Shown here in pieces: positions 18,120-27,500 of a stretch of DNA of 64,000 nucleotides. The position numbers and the translations under genes are program-made. Source of the DNA: Gaiellasilicea sp963765705 (GTDB taxonomy: Bacteria > Actinomycetota > Thermoleophilia > Gaiellales > Gaiellaceae). Numbering within the stretch: position 1 is the first letter of the stretch; every line of letters starts with the position of its first letter. The stretch is from the NCBI GenBank assembly GCA_963765705.1, contig CAVXXJ010000013.1:248001-312000 (forward strand), in the 5' to 3' direction. The notes below the pieces were generated by a model. It was not told where the DNA came from and ran no database searches. It saw nothing but the letters and a program-made list of their open reading frames with translations.

Positions 18120-19184
18120 ATGCATCGAGTCAAGCTGCTCCTCGGCGCCGCCCTCGTCGCGCTCGGAGTGATCGCCAGCGCTGCGGCCGCGCCACCGAAC
18201 GATCCCCACTACGGCCCCTACCAGTGGGGCCCGAAGCAGATTCACGCCGAGCAGGCGTGGGCGACCTCGCGAGGCGCCGGCCAGGTGATCGCGATCGTCG
18301 ACAGCGGCATCGACCGCTCCCACCCCGATCTCGCGTCGAAGATCGTCGGCGGCGCCACCTTCACGGGCTGCGCCACCACGGGGCCGTGCGGCAACGGCGA
18401 CTGGCAGTCCGGCGGCGCGGGCGGCCAGCCGGCAGAGCCACACGGCACGCACGTCGCGGGCATCGCGGCTGCGGTCACCGGCAACGGCGTCGGCATCGCC
18501 GGCGTCGCGCCCGACGCCAGCCTGCTCGCGGTCAAGGTGCTCACTTCAGACGGAGGCACCTTCCAGGAGATCGCCGCCGGCATCCGCTGGGCGGCCGACA
18601 ACGGCGCCGACGTGATCAACATGAGCCTCGGAGCGCTTCCGGGCGTGCAGGCGCTCGCGATCACAGGCATCGAAGCCGACGCTCGCGCCGCAGTCGCCTA
18701 TGCCGTCTCCAGGGGCGTCGTGGTGATCGCGGCGGCCGGCAACGACTTCGCGTCGATCTGCGGCGAGCCCGCCTTCGATCCGAACGTCCTCTGCGTCGTC
18801 GCCACCGACCGCAACGAGCTGCGGGCGTCCTACTCGAACTTCGGCGTCTCGCAGGCGCCCGACAACGTCGTCGCGGCCCCGGGTGGCGCCGGCCTCGTTG
18901 CCTGCGCGGACGACATCGTCTCGACCGTCCCGGCCTCGGCGGGCGGGACCTGCACCACCCAGCTCGGAACTCCCGGTTACGACGCGTACGCCGGCACCTC
19001 GATGGCGACGCCGCACGTCGCCGGCGTCGCTGCGCTCCTGACCGCTCAGGGCCGCTCGCGCGCCGACGTGATCCGGATCCTGAAGCAGACCGCGCGGACG
19101 CCGGTGCTCGGCCTCCGCGGTGTCTACACGCCCGTCTACGGCCACGGGATCGTGGATGCACAGGCAGCGGTTGCTGCTCCGTAG
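18120..19184 (+). CDS. Secreted subtilisin-like serine protease (S8)
   Basis: 354 residues with an N-terminal signal peptide (LLLGAALVALGVIASAAAA). The catalytic triad is visible: Asp in AIVDSGIDRSHPD, His in HGTHVAGIAA, Ser in YAGTSMATPHVAG, with the oxyanion Asn in AAAGNDF. The mature enzyme seems to start almost directly after the signal (NDPHYGPYQWGPKQIHAEQAW), with little or no propeptide. A perfect 14-base-pair hairpin follows the gene. Confidence 0.95.
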   Translation: MHRVKLLLGAALVALGVIASAAAAPPNDPHYGPYQWGPKQIHAEQAWATSRGAGQVIAIVDSGIDRSHPDLASKIVGGATFTGCATTGPCGNGDWQSGGAGGQPAEPHGTHVAGIAAAVTGNGVGIAGVAPDASLLAVKVLTSDGGTFQEIAAGIRWAADNGADVINMSLGALPGVQALAITGIEADARAAVAYAVSRGVVVIAAAGNDFASICGEPAFDPNVLCVVATDRNELRASYSNFGVSQAPDNVVAAPGGAGLVACADDIVSTVPASAGGTCTTQLGTPGYDAYAGTSMATPHVAGVAALLTAQGRSRADVIRILKQTARTPVLGLRGVYTPVYGHGIVDAQAAVAAP

Positions 19185-19200
19185 CGCGTAGACAATCGAT

Positions 19201-19234
19201 CCGCCGGCGCCCGTCTCGCCACGGGCGCCGGCGG
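19201..19234 (+). terminator. Strong GC hairpin after the subtilase gene
   Basis: CCGCCGGCGCCCGT pairs perfectly with ACGGGCGCCGGCGG around a 6-base loop. There is no T-run, so it may work as a transcript end stabiliser or an atypical terminator. Confidence 0.65.
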
Positions 19235-19310
19235 ACTCTCGCCAAGGGCTCGCGCCGGTTGGTCGCTCTCCGTTGGTCGCAGTAGGATTTTCGCTCCGAG
19301 GAGGAAGTCA

Positions 19311-21021
19311 GTGCGACAAGCGATCGAGCTCGTTGGTATCGCCAATCTCGTCCTGTTCGCCGTCGTCGCGGTCGTGTGCGTGCGCCAGTGGCGCCGCGAG
19401 CGCGCAGTCACCGCCCTCTGGGCAGCGACCGCGTTCGTCGCGCTCTCGTGCGTGATCCTGGTCGGCGAGTTCCTGCCCGAGGATCCCGATGAGCCTGGGG
19501 GCGAAGGCCGTACAGCGGCTCGATCTCGCGATCCTCGTCCTCTTCCCCTACCTGCTCTACCGCTTCGCCGACTGCCTTCGAGCGCATGCGCCGTCCGCTC
19601 GCACGCTATCGTCGATGCGATGAGCGTCACGCTCGTGACGGCGACGCTGCTGCTCCCGTCTGTGCCCACCGAGGGGGAGACATGGCCGTTCTGGTTCGGC
19701 GTCTACGCCGCTGCATTCCTCGTCCACTGGTCGGTGCTGCTGACCATCGTCGCGATGCGCCTCTGGCGCGCAGGGCGAACGGAGGCATCGGTGGCGCGAA
19801 AGCGGATGCAGATGCTCGCGTTCGCCGCCACGGCGCTGACCGTCGCGCTCGTCTCCTCGCTGGCGGCCGGTGACGACATGTCTCCGAGCGCGCTCGTGGT
19901 GGCGCTGATCGCGACGATGAGCGGCATCGCGTTCCTGCTCGGCTTCGCGCCGCCGGCGGGCCTCCGCCTGCTCTGGCGGCGGCCCGAGCAGGTGCGCATG
20001 CAGCAGGCGATCGGGGAGCTGATGGCGGCCACCAGCGAGGAGGAGGTTGCGGCCCGCGTGCTGCCGCCGATGGCGCGGATGGTCGGGAGCGCGAGGGATT
20101 GCTCTCGAGGCGGCCGACGGCACGAGGATCGGCACGTACGGCTCGCTCGAGGAGCCCGAAGGAGACGTGGCGCAGTGGGAGTTTCCGTTCGGACGGCTGA
20201 TCGTGTGGACGAGTGCCTTCGCGCCGTTCTTCGGCGACGAGGAGCGGAAGCTGCTCACCGCGCTCGGCTCGCTGACCGGGCTCGGGCTCGACCGGGCACG
20301 CCTCTTCGCGCAGGAGCGCGACGCCCGCGAGTCACTCCAGCGGGCCGACGAGCTGAAGAGCGAGTTCGTCGCACTCGCGGCGCACGAGCTCCGCTCACCG
20401 GTCGGAGCGATCTACGGGCTCTCGGAGACGATTGCGCAGCGTGGCGACCAGCTCCCGGCGGAGCAGCTCGAGGAGCTCAAGACCTCCCTCGTCAAGCAGA
20501 TCCGCCGCCTGCGGGAGCTCGTGGAGCAGCTGCTCGATCTCTCCCGTCTGGACGCGGAGGCGGTCGTGATCCGGCCGCAGCGCGTGCGTGTCCGCGACCG
20601 GCTGGAGGAGATCGTCCACTCGGTCTCACCGCTCGATCCGGTCGAGATCGAGCTCGACGTGGATCCCTCGCTGGAAGCCGAGCTGGACGTAGCCGCCCTC
20701 GACCGGATCATCTCGAACCTGCTCCGCAACGCGTGCAGCTACGGCGAGCCGCCGGTGCTCGTCACCGCTGCGAACGAGCACGGCACGCTGCGCGTGACGG
20801 TGCAGGATCACGGCCCTGGTGTGCCCGCGGAGTTCGTGCCGTTGCTCTTCGACCGCTTCGCGCGTAGCGCAGGCAGCGCCGCAGCGAGCCCAGGCAGCGG
20901 GCTCGGCCTCGCGATCGCCCGCTCGTACGCGCGGGCGCACAGCGGCGAGGTCAGCTACCACGATGCGAATCCCCATGGCGCCGCGTTCGAGCTGCTCTTG
21001 CCCGCTTTCGTGGCGGTGTAG
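19311..21021 (+). CDS. Membrane sensor histidine kinase, several frameshifts
   Basis: About 570 residues after correcting frame changes near 19495, 19565-19605 and 20095. The N-terminal half has several hydrophobic helices (MASE-like sensor region), then a GAF-like segment (LEAADGTRIGTYGSLEEPEG). The dimerisation/H-box is FVALAAHELRSPVGAIYGL with the phospho-His; the N-box is IISNLLRNACSYG; ATP-lid glycine motifs are DHGPGVP and GSGLGLAIA. GTG start at 19311 preceded by GAGGAGG. No adjacent response regulator, so the partner is unknown. Confidence 0.88.
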
Positions 21022-21087
21022 GCGGCTTCCCGCGGTACGGTGTGCGTCTGCGGACGTCGCCGGACGTCCCACGACGAAGGGGTGGAA

Positions 21088-21264
21088 TTGGCAGCAAGCA
21101 AGCGACAGACGACCTTCGCGAAGATGGCGCGCGAGCAGGCGATGCGGGAGAAGCGCCTGCGCAAGCAGGAGAAGAAGGACGACAAGAAGCAGGCCGCGAT
21201 CGACGCCGCGAACGGAGTGACCGCTCCGGAGACGCAGCCGGTCGACGAGGAAGATCCCAGCTAG
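21088..21264 (+). CDS. Small highly charged protein, 58 aa
   Basis: Lys/Arg-rich helical peptide (AKMAREQAMREKRLRKQEKK) with an acidic tail. TTG at 21088 is preferred because AAGGGGTGG lies at suitable distance; GTG at 21082 is an alternative. Function unknown. Found between the kinase and a YjbR-like gene. Confidence 0.6.
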   Translation: MAASKRQTTFAKMAREQAMREKRLRKQEKKDDKKQAAIDAANGVTAPETQPVDEEDPS

Positions 21265-21274
21265 AGCGGCCGTC

Positions 21275-21625
21275 ATGGTGACGGTTGCGGACGTGCGGGC
21301 GGTGGCGATGAGCTTGCCGCGCACGACCGAGGCGTTCGTGCGCGGCCGGGTGAAGTTCCGTGTCGGCAGGATCGTGTACATCGCCTTCTCGCGCGACGAG
21401 ACCGAGATGGGCTTCGGCTTTCCGCGGGAGTGGCGCGAGGCGCTCGTGGAGTCCGAGCCCGACAAGTTCCGGATGCCGGATCAATCCGACCTCCGCTACC
21501 AGTGGGTGGTCGTCAGACTCGCCGCCATCGACGCCGACGAGATGCGCGAGCTCGTGATCGACGCCTGGGCGATGTGCGTGCCGAAGGGCGTCGCCGCCGC
21601 CTACGCGGCCGAGCATCCGGCATGA
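21275..21625 (+). CDS. MmcQ/YjbR-family protein
   Basis: 116 residues with the MmcQ/YjbR double-wing fold pattern: VRAVAMSLPRTTEAF at the start, KFRVGRIVYIAFSRDE, and the closing helix MRELVIDAWAMCVPKGVA. The family is often called DNA-binding, but the function is not established. Overlaps the following hydrolase by 4 bases. Confidence 0.8.
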   Translation: MVTVADVRAVAMSLPRTTEAFVRGRVKFRVGRIVYIAFSRDETEMGFGFPREWREALVESEPDKFRMPDQSDLRYQWVVVRLAAIDADEMRELVIDAWAMCVPKGVAAAYAAEHPA

Positions 21626-22236
21626 CCGTGATCGACGTCGGCACGCCCCACGGTCCGGCGAAAGCGCATTTGCACGCGGCCGATCGCCCACGAGCCGCGC
21701 TGGTCCTCGGGCACGGTGCGGGCGGGGGTCTGACGGCTCCCGACCTCGTGACCGTGACCGGCGTCGCCGTCGCGGCAGGGCTCAGCGTCGCGCTGGTCGA
21801 GCAGCCCTACCGTGTCGCAGGCAGGCGCTCTCCCGCTCCGGCGCATCAGCTCGATGCCGCGTGGACGGCTGTCGTCGACCACCTGCGCGCCGGCGAGCTG
21901 CAAGGGTTGCCGCTGGTCGTCGGCGGGCGCTCCTCGGGCGCGCGGGTCGCGTGCCGCACAGCTGCGGCGACCGGCGCCGTCGGCGTGCTCTGCCTTGCGT
22001 TCCCGTTGCAGCCGCCGCGCCGCTCCGGCGCGCCGCCGGCGAATCGCCTCTCCGAGCTCGATGCGGTGACCGTCCCGACGCTGGTCGTGCAAGGCACGCG
22101 CGACTCGTTCGGGATGCCACCCACGTCCGATTTGCGGACGGTCGCGCAGGTGAGTGCAGACCACGGTCTGAAGACCGATCTCGACGCGGTTGCCGAGGCG
22201 GTCGACACGTGGCTTCGCGAGGCCGTATCCGCCTAG
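21622..22236 (+). CDS. Alpha/beta hydrolase of the KANL3/Tex30 type
   Basis: 204 residues. ALVLGHGAGGGLTAPDL gives the oxyanion segment, VVGGRSSGARVACR the nucleophile elbow (GRSSG), and TLVVQGTRDSFG the acid region. Family members are small dienelactone-hydrolase-like proteins of unknown substrate. Coupled to the YjbR-like gene. Confidence 0.82.
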   Translation: MTVIDVGTPHGPAKAHLHAADRPRAALVLGHGAGGGLTAPDLVTVTGVAVAAGLSVALVEQPYRVAGRRSPAPAHQLDAAWTAVVDHLRAGELQGLPLVVGGRSSGARVACRTAAATGAVGVLCLAFPLQPPRRSGAPPANRLSELDAVTVPTLVVQGTRDSFGMPPTSDLRTVAQVSADHGLKTDLDAVAEAVDTWLREAVSA

Positions 22237-22261
22237 GCCGGCTGCGCGTTCAATTCACGGA

Positions 22262-23405
22262 ATGCGGAGACTCCGTCCTGCGGCGTGCATAGTTGCACTC
22301 GGTGTCGTGACCCTGCCGGCTGGGTTCTTCGCCGCGCAGGCGCTCGCGGCGGTAAGCCCACCGCCGCTGCCGATCGTTCCGGTTCCGACGACGTCGATCG
22401 GCGTGACCGTTCCGACCCCGAGCCTGCCGCTGCCGCCTGTTCCTGCCCCGCCTGTTCCTGTTCCACCTGTCCCTGTTCCGCCTGCTCCGCCGGCTCCGGT
22501 CCCGAGCCTGCCGACGCCGACCTTGCCGACGCCGACCGTGCCGAGGCCGATCGTCCCGGCACCGACCGTACCCGCCGTCAGGGTGACCACGCCGACGCCG
22601 CCGCGCCCGACGCCGAGCCAGCCAGTGGCTCCTCCCGCAGGCTCGGAGGCACCTGCAGCCGGCGCGGCGCCACCGGCCCCGCAAGCGAGCGGATCGGCCT
22701 CGCTGTCGCCTGCCACATCGTCGGCATCCCCCGGCGCGAGCCGGACGCAGATCGCGCCGCAGAGCAAGCGCGCAAGAGCGGTCCGGACGAACGGCCGCGT
22801 CGTCGTGAGGATCACGTTCATACTGCCGCGCCGAGAGAAGATCCAGCTGACGCTGCGCGGGCCTGCGCCTTCCTGCGCGACCGTGGGCACTGTGCAGTTC
22901 GAGGGCCTTCGCGGCGACAACCGCCGCGACTTCCTGGGGCGAATCCGGAACAAGGCGGTTCGGCCGGGTGTGTACGTGCTGACGCTCACGAGCGCCTCGT
23001 CAGGGCGGCCGGTTGCCAAGCCGCTGCTCGTTCAGGTCGTCTCGCCCCGGCGCACGATCCTGCTCGACGACTCGCCAAAGCCGGGTGCGGCTTGCGAGTA
23101 CACGCAGCGTGCCTCCGACACTCCGGATGCCGGCTTCCTCGTCGGGGCATTCAAGCCCCAGCCACAGTCCAGCGCCTCCGCGCGTCCAGACGGGGCGACG
23201 GTCGTGCCGACGACGAAGCGCCCCAAGCGGAACGGCGTGCTGGGCGCGGGCCTGCCGTCGCTTCCCGAGCCTCCCGCCTTGCCGCAGCAGGGATCGTGGG
23301 CGCTCGTGATCCTGGCGGCGTTGGTGCTGTTCGGCCTGCCGCTGGTCGTAGGCTCGGTCTTTGGCGTGCGCGCCCTCCGACGACGCCGGGTCGCCGACCT
23401 CCTAG
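22262..23405 (+). CDS. Proline-rich exported membrane-anchored protein
   Basis: About 380 residues. A signal peptide (CIVALGVVTLPAGFFAAQALA) is followed by about 110 residues of Pro-rich low-complexity sequence with repeated PVP and PTP units, encoded by imperfect 15-base repeats around 22434-22495. A folded segment follows (VVVRITFILPRREKIQLTLRG ... PGVYVLTLTSASSG), then a C-terminal membrane helix (SWALVILAALVLFGLPLVVG) and a basic tail RALRRRR. This suggests a cell-surface protein whose stalk crosses the wall. In the given sequence the frame stays open to 23887 through an antisense gene; a frameshift near 23390 ending at the shared CTAG is more likely. Confidence 0.65.
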
Positions 23406-23815
23406 GAGGGCCTGGCTTCGGGGTGGCGCGGCAGCTCGTCGTCGGGGAGCGGCTCCCAGACCGCGGCGTACGCCGTGTATTGGTGCCACTGCGGCCGGAT
23501 GCCAGGATCGCCGTCGACCGCCCCGAGCCGCACGCCGGCGAAGTCGCTCGAGCCGGGCGGCCGGCTGAAGAGCGCCGACCCACAGCGGCCACAGAAGACC
23601 TTCTCGAAGCCGCCGTCGGGAGCCCACGACCGCAGCTCGTCCTCACCGGCGACGATCCGGATGCTGCCCGGCTCGACCCGCGCGTTTGCGGAGGCGGCGG
23701 TTCCGGTGCGGCGCTGGCAGCGGGTGCAGTGGCAGTAGGACGCCGAGACGAACGGCTGTGTCACCTCGAAGCGGACGGCGCCACAGCCGCAACCGCCTGT
23801 CAGGAGCGCGCTCAC
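23402..23815 (-). CDS. GFA/CENP-V-family zinc protein
   Basis: 137 residues with the glutathione-dependent formaldehyde-activating (GFA) fold. Zinc ligands are seen as GGCGCGAVRFE, SYCHCTRCQRRTG and FCGRCGSALF. Family proteins include GFA-like enzymes, but most members, probably this one too, have unknown activity. Its stop shares CTAG with the convergent Pro-rich gene. Confidence 0.85.
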   Translation of the reverse strand: MSALLTGGCGCGAVRFEVTQPFVSASYCHCTRCQRRTGTAASANARVEPGSIRIVAGEDELRSWAPDGGFEKVFCGRCGSALFSRPPGSSDFAGVRLGAVDGDPGIRPQWHQYTAYAAVWEPLPDDELPRHPEARPS

Positions 23816-23940
23816 CGGCGCAGCCTAACGGCGGACCGACGCTGGAGTGAAGCAGCGGCGGTCAACCCAGGACGAGGCATACCGTGAAGCGGGAGGCGCC
23901 TCCTAGTCTCTGATCAGGACGCAACGTCGTCCTGCAGCAC

Positions 23941-24156
23941 ATGCGAATACATCTCAGCGATCGAGACCTCGTCCCAAGCCTGCTCGCGTTCCTGCGCGAG
24001 CACGTTCACGTGACGGCGGACCCCGTCGGCCCGCACGAGATCGAGGTATCGCAGCTGGGGTCGCAGCACGCGGCGGGGCGTCGGCTCGAGCTCGATCTGC
24101 TGCTGCGGGTCTGGAGCACCTCGCAGGGACGCGTCGAGACTCGGATTCTCGACTGA
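23941..24156 (+). CDS. Small hypothetical protein, 71 aa
   Basis: Amphipathic protein (LVPSLLAFLREHVHVTADPVG) without signal peptide. No family recognised. Its stop overlaps the start of the next small gene (TGATGCC), so the two are probably co-translated. Confidence 0.5.
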   Translation: MRIHLSDRDLVPSLLAFLREHVHVTADPVGPHEIEVSQLGSQHAAGRRLELDLLLRVWSTSQGRVETRILD

Positions 24157-24368
24157 TGCCCGTCAGCTCCGAGTTCCGCCTGGGAGAGCTCGTTCGCCTC
24201 CTCGATCGCCACGGCGATGTTCCGTCGGGCTCTCGCGGGCACATCATCGGCAAGTTCTCAGGCCCGAACGACCGGGCCTACATCGTCTGCTTCGAGGGCG
24301 AGGCGGGCACGGCGGATGTTCGGTCGGACGAGATCGTCCTGGCGCACGACGCTCGCGTCTCCGCGTAG
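24156..24368 (+). CDS. Small SH3-like-fold hypothetical protein, 70 aa
   Basis: 70 residues; LGELVRLLDRHGDVPSGSRGHIIGKF ... YIVCFEGEAGTADVRSDEIV has the beta-barrel pattern of small SH3-like domains (DUF4926-type, tentative). Coupled to the preceding small gene. Confidence 0.55.
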   Translation: MPVSSEFRLGELVRLLDRHGDVPSGSRGHIIGKFSGPNDRAYIVCFEGEAGTADVRSDEIVLAHDARVSA

Positions 24369-24390
24369 CGCTCCGCTGCCTCGACCCTTG

Positions 24391-24708
24391 AGACACGTTG
24401 GGCGGGAAACGCGCGCCTGCCGCATCGGCTCGCGATTTCCCGCCCGGTGTAAGTCGGCTGGCGCTTCGCCGCCCGAAGCGCCGACCGTTCTTGGGATGGT
24501 ACGGCCGCGAGGCCGCTTCACGCCATCACCCGACGGGAGTTGATTCGCGCACTTCACTCGGGAGAGGGATGCCGGGGCATGCGGCGCCCGCCGATGCAAG
24601 GACTGCGTCCGGCGCTCCGTTCAGCCAATGCCGCCCACTGGCTGCGGGAGCAAGAGCGTCTGGAGGACAGGGTGGAGCCGCAGCCCCCCTGTCCTCCCTT
24701 TTACCTTT
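24391..24708 (+). ncRNA. Candidate structured RNA with intrinsic terminator
   Basis: No coding region is supported in 24369-24720. Instead there are consecutive stable hairpins: GGGCGGGAAA (24400-24409) with TTTCCCGCCC (24436-24445); GGCGCTTCG (24460-24468) with CGAAGCGCC (24474-24482); GATGG (24495-24499) with CCATC (24523-24527) enclosing CGGCC/GGCCG. A terminator with T-run closes the region. It could be a free small RNA or a long 3' UTR of the preceding gene. I could not match it to RNase P, tmRNA or a known riboswitch. Confidence 0.45.
24662..24708 (+). terminator. Intrinsic terminator
   Basis: GGAGGACAGGG (24662-24672) pairs perfectly with CCCTGTCCTCC (24687-24697), followed by CTTTTACCTTTT. 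It faces the convergent exported-protein gene ending at 24721. Confidence 0.8.
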
Positions 24709-24720
24709 TGATCGGGACGC

Positions 24721-25551
24721 CTAGGGAGTAGAGGCCTGTCGCACGACGACCTCGACGACGTACGAGAGGCTGACGTCGTCCACCCGCGCTGTCAGCCTCC
24801 AGCAGCCTGCGGTCGGGAAGCTGACGGCGCTCGCGTACGACGGCTTGTCAGCGTTCGAGAAGGAGCCCTGATTCACCGAGATCACCCGCAGCGGCGGCGC
24901 GGACGCATCGAGTCGTTCGCCCGAGATCGTCGGGCGGCTCCAGGGCGGCATGGTCACCCAGAGCAGCTTGTTGAAGATCGAGCCGTCGGGGTCGACCCGA
25001 TCCTGCGGCACCGCGTACGTGCCGTCGCGTGCGACGCCGGCCCAGAGAAGGCCGTTCCCGTACCACGTCATGGTGCGCGGCTGACCCGCTGGCCGGCTTC
25101 CGTTGGGAAGCGTCACCGGGCACGACTGCGTCGCGTTGATGCGCAGCTGGGCTCGCTGAACGACGAAACGGCTGCGGCCGAAGGTGAAGCAGCCGGGGCA
25201 CCAGTACGCGAGCGAGTACGTTCCGGAATCGAGAGGCGGGACGCTGACGGTCACCAGCGCGCGCCCCTTCTTGTCGGGAGAGACCGAACCGAGGAACCTC
25301 AGTCGCGTGTCGAAGCGGGAGCGGAGCTCAGCCGAAACGTCGGTTCGGACGAGGTAGACGCGGACGGCTCGTTGTAGCGGCTTCGCTCGCTGGCCCAACG
25401 TGAAGTCCTTCGGCGTCCCTCGTGTCCGGAGCGTTACCCGGTCGTTCGGCGAGGCGCTCGGCCGGTCGAACTGGAAGACGAGGGCAGCATGCGCTGTCGC
25501 CGGCGCTGCAAGCGCCACGAGAGCAACTGCGACGAGGGCAAGACGCTGCAC
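24721..25551 (-). CDS. Exported protein, paralogue of the lipoprotein in the integrative element
   Basis: 276 residues from GTG at 25551 (preceded by GTAGAAAG). Signal peptide RLALVAVALVALAAPATAHA. The N-terminal region (FDRPSASPNDRVTLRT, SGTYSLAYWCPGC) looks like a beta-sandwich; the C-terminal half (WYGNGLLWAGV...DGSIFNKLLWVTMPPW...GERLDA...SFPTAGCWRLTARV) aligns by eye with the lipoprotein at 36853-37332. Function unknown, extracellular. An upstream start is possible but would bury the signal peptide. Confidence 0.72.
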   Translation of the reverse strand: MQRLALVAVALVALAAPATAHAALVFQFDRPSASPNDRVTLRTRGTPKDFTLGQRAKPLQRAVRVYLVRTDVSAELRSRFDTRLRFLGSVSPDKKGRALVTVSVPPLDSGTYSLAYWCPGCFTFGRSRFVVQRAQLRINATQSCPVTLPNGSRPAGQPRTMTWYGNGLLWAGVARDGTYAVPQDRVDPDGSIFNKLLWVTMPPWSRPTISGERLDASAPPLRVISVNQGSFSNADKPSYASAVSFPTAGCWRLTARVDDVSLSYVVEVVVRQASTP

Positions 25552-25675
25552 GATCTTTCTACCCGGTAGTACACCAAATGCAAAGGCTTGGTTCCGGCCC
25601 CCGGTCTGTTCTTCGGCGTGATCGCCGTCCTGATCGCCGCTGTGTTTCCCGCGCGGAAGCCTGCAGCGGTCTAGC

Positions 25676-25879
25676 TCAGACGCGCGGGAAGGGGACGCTC
25701 GCGGGGTCGAGCTGGACGAAGATGCCCGACGACGTTCGCTTCCCACACATGCAGCAGTGCATGCCGAGGAATCGCTCCCGTCGCGTCGGCGACGGGAGCG
25801 GGTCAGGCCATCTGACGCGCGTGGGGGGACTCGTCGCCCTGGTCCAGCACTCGTCGCAGAGGGGTTGCGCCGCCGCCAT
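25676..25879 (-). CDS. Small zinc-ribbon-like protein, 67 aa
   Basis: ATG at 25879. Two CxxC knuckles, CDECW and CCMCG, separated by about 36 residues fit a zinc ribbon. Function unknown. It begins about 100 bases upstream of, and divergent from, the oxidoreductase gene. Confidence 0.55.
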   Translation of the reverse strand: MAAAQPLCDECWTRATSPPTRVRWPDPLPSPTRRERFLGMHCCMCGKRTSSGIFVQLDPASVPFPRV

Positions 25880-25978
25880 CAGCCGTACCCTCGCATAGCG
25901 GGCACGAGAGCGACATCCGGACTCCGGGCGCGGTCGTGCTCGGGTACGGACTGGGGGTCTCCGTATCCTGCCCGCGGG

Positions 25979-26875
25979 ATGCGCGCGGTCGTGATCGAGG
26001 AAGGGCAGCTGGTGGTCGGCGAGCGCCCTGACCCTGTGCCGCGCACGGGTGAGGTGCTGATCCGCGTCCGCGCGGCCGGGATCAACAACGCCGACCTGCT
26101 GCAGGCGGCCGGAAAGTACCCGCCTCCGCCGGGCACGACCGCCCCGGATATGCCGGGGCTCGAGTGTGCCGGCGAGCGGATCGATACGGGCGAGCGCGTG
26201 ATGGCGCTCCTGCCCGGTGCTGGGCAGGCGGAGCTCGTCGTGGTCGACGAGCGGCATGTGCTTCCCGTCCCTGAGGGTGTTGACTGGCCTGCCGCGGGCG
26301 GCTTCATGGAGGCGTTCGCGACCGCACACGACGCGCTCTTCACGCAGGCTGGGCTGCGGCCGGGCGAACGCCTGCTCGTCAACGGCGCGTCCGGTGGAGT
26401 CGGCACCGCGGCCGTCCAGCTCGGGATCGCCCTCGGCGCGGAGGTGACGGTCACGGCGAGGCGTGCGGCGAGCCGCGATCTCCTCCGTGGGCTCGGCGCC
26501 CGCACCGAGCCCGAGGGCGAGTACGACGTGATCCTCGAGCTGGTCGGTGGAGAGCTGCTCACGCGCGACGTCGAGCAGCTCGCGCAGCACGGCCGGTTGG
26601 CGGTGATCGGGACCGGGGCGGGCGCGCGGGCGCAGGTCGACTTCGGGCTGGTGATGCGAAAGCGTGCTCGGATCCACGGCTCGACGCTGCGGGCGCGCTC
26701 GGCCGAGGAGAAGGCACTCGTCGTCGAGCGGCTCGGCGAGGACACGCTGCCGCTCCTCGCCGCGGGGCGCGTCGCCGTCCAGGTGCAGGAGGTCTTCCCG
26801 ATGGACGAGGTGCAGGCCGCCTATGCGGCTTTCGCAGCGGGCGGCAAGTTCGGCAAGCTCGTGCTCGTCCCCTGA
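25979..26875 (+). CDS. Zinc-independent NADPH:quinone oxidoreductase (MDR superfamily)
   Basis: 298 residues. GroES-like N-terminus (EVLIRVRAAGINNADLLQAAG), then the nucleotide-binding fold with VNGASGGVGTAAVQLGIALG near residue 138, typical of quinone oxidoreductases of the QOR/PIG3 type. The Cys/His zinc ligands of alcohol dehydrogenases are absent. Ends with GKFGKLVLVP, a usual family ending. Confidence 0.9.
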   Translation: MRAVVIEEGQLVVGERPDPVPRTGEVLIRVRAAGINNADLLQAAGKYPPPPGTTAPDMPGLECAGERIDTGERVMALLPGAGQAELVVVDERHVLPVPEGVDWPAAGGFMEAFATAHDALFTQAGLRPGERLLVNGASGGVGTAAVQLGIALGAEVTVTARRAASRDLLRGLGARTEPEGEYDVILELVGGELLTRDVEQLAQHGRLAVIGTGAGARAQVDFGLVMRKRARIHGSTLRARSAEEKALVVERLGEDTLPLLAAGRVAVQVQEVFPMDEVQAAYAAFAAGGKFGKLVLVP

Positions 26876-26882
26876 GAGATCT

Positions 26883-27110
26883 CTACGGCGCATCGGCTGC
26901 GCGGCGCAGCCGGCGGATGCCGATGACCAGCGCGAAGGGTGCGGCGAGCAGGGCGACGATCGATCGGGGCTCGTCGAACAGGTGCTCGGGATCGACGACT
27001 GCCCAGGCGAGGATCCCGACTCCCGCCACCGTGAGCAAGCAGCCGCTGAACAGGAGGCCGCCCATCGTCGTCTCCTCCCACTCCTTCAGTCGTCGGATGG
27101 GCGAGCGCAC
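26883..27110 (-). CDS. Small membrane protein, 60-75 aa
   Basis: Two hydrophobic helices (GGLLFSGCLLTVAGVGILAWAVV and SIVALLAAPFALVIGI) with a basic C-terminus. Start either at 27110 or at the internal ATG at 27065, the latter preceded by GGAGGAGACG, which I favour. Function unknown. Confidence 0.55.
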   Translation of the reverse strand: MRSPIRRLKEWEETTMGGLLFSGCLLTVAGVGILAWAVVDPEHLFDEPRSIVALLAAPFALVIGIRRLRRAADAP

Positions 27111-27217
27111 GGCAATGACAGTAACGACCCGCTGAAGTGGCTCGAGCGCATTCTCTCGCGGCCCTCTACGGTGTGTGGCGGACCGAACAAGCGATAGCCA
27201 CCCGAAGGAGGACGATC

Positions 27218-27349
27218 ATGTCACCAGACGAGGAGCCGGGCACCGAACTGGACCCGGAAACGGAGCCGGAGGGCGCCGACCTGCAACCGCCACTCGAGCC
27301 CGAGGACCCGTCGGAGAACGAGCCCGATCCGTTTGTCCAGGGCGGCTAA
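27218..27349 (+). CDS. Small acidic disordered protein, 43 aa
   Basis: ATG at 27218 with a strong ribosome site (GAAGGAGG). Sequence is almost entirely Glu, Asp and Pro (DEEPGTELDPETEPEGAD), so intrinsically disordered. Function unknown. Confidence 0.5.
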   Translation: MSPDEEPGTELDPETEPEGADLQPPLEPEDPSENEPDPFVQGG

Positions 27350-27500
27350 TGCGCTGGCGGTGATCGTCGCCCAGCCTTGATTCACGCCGTATACGACAGC
27401 GGCAGTGATCGATCTCGCTGAGGGGGTCGAAGAAGTCGAGAACCCCCGTGGGCCGTAGTGCGTCAAATGGCTCCAGTCCTGGCACCCTGGCCAGCGACTA

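Noticed and set aside
23406..23887. C-terminal extension of the Pro-rich protein through the GFA gene
   Set aside because: The extension is antisense to a well-conserved zinc protein and lacks protein-like composition; a frameshift before the shared CTAG is more likely.
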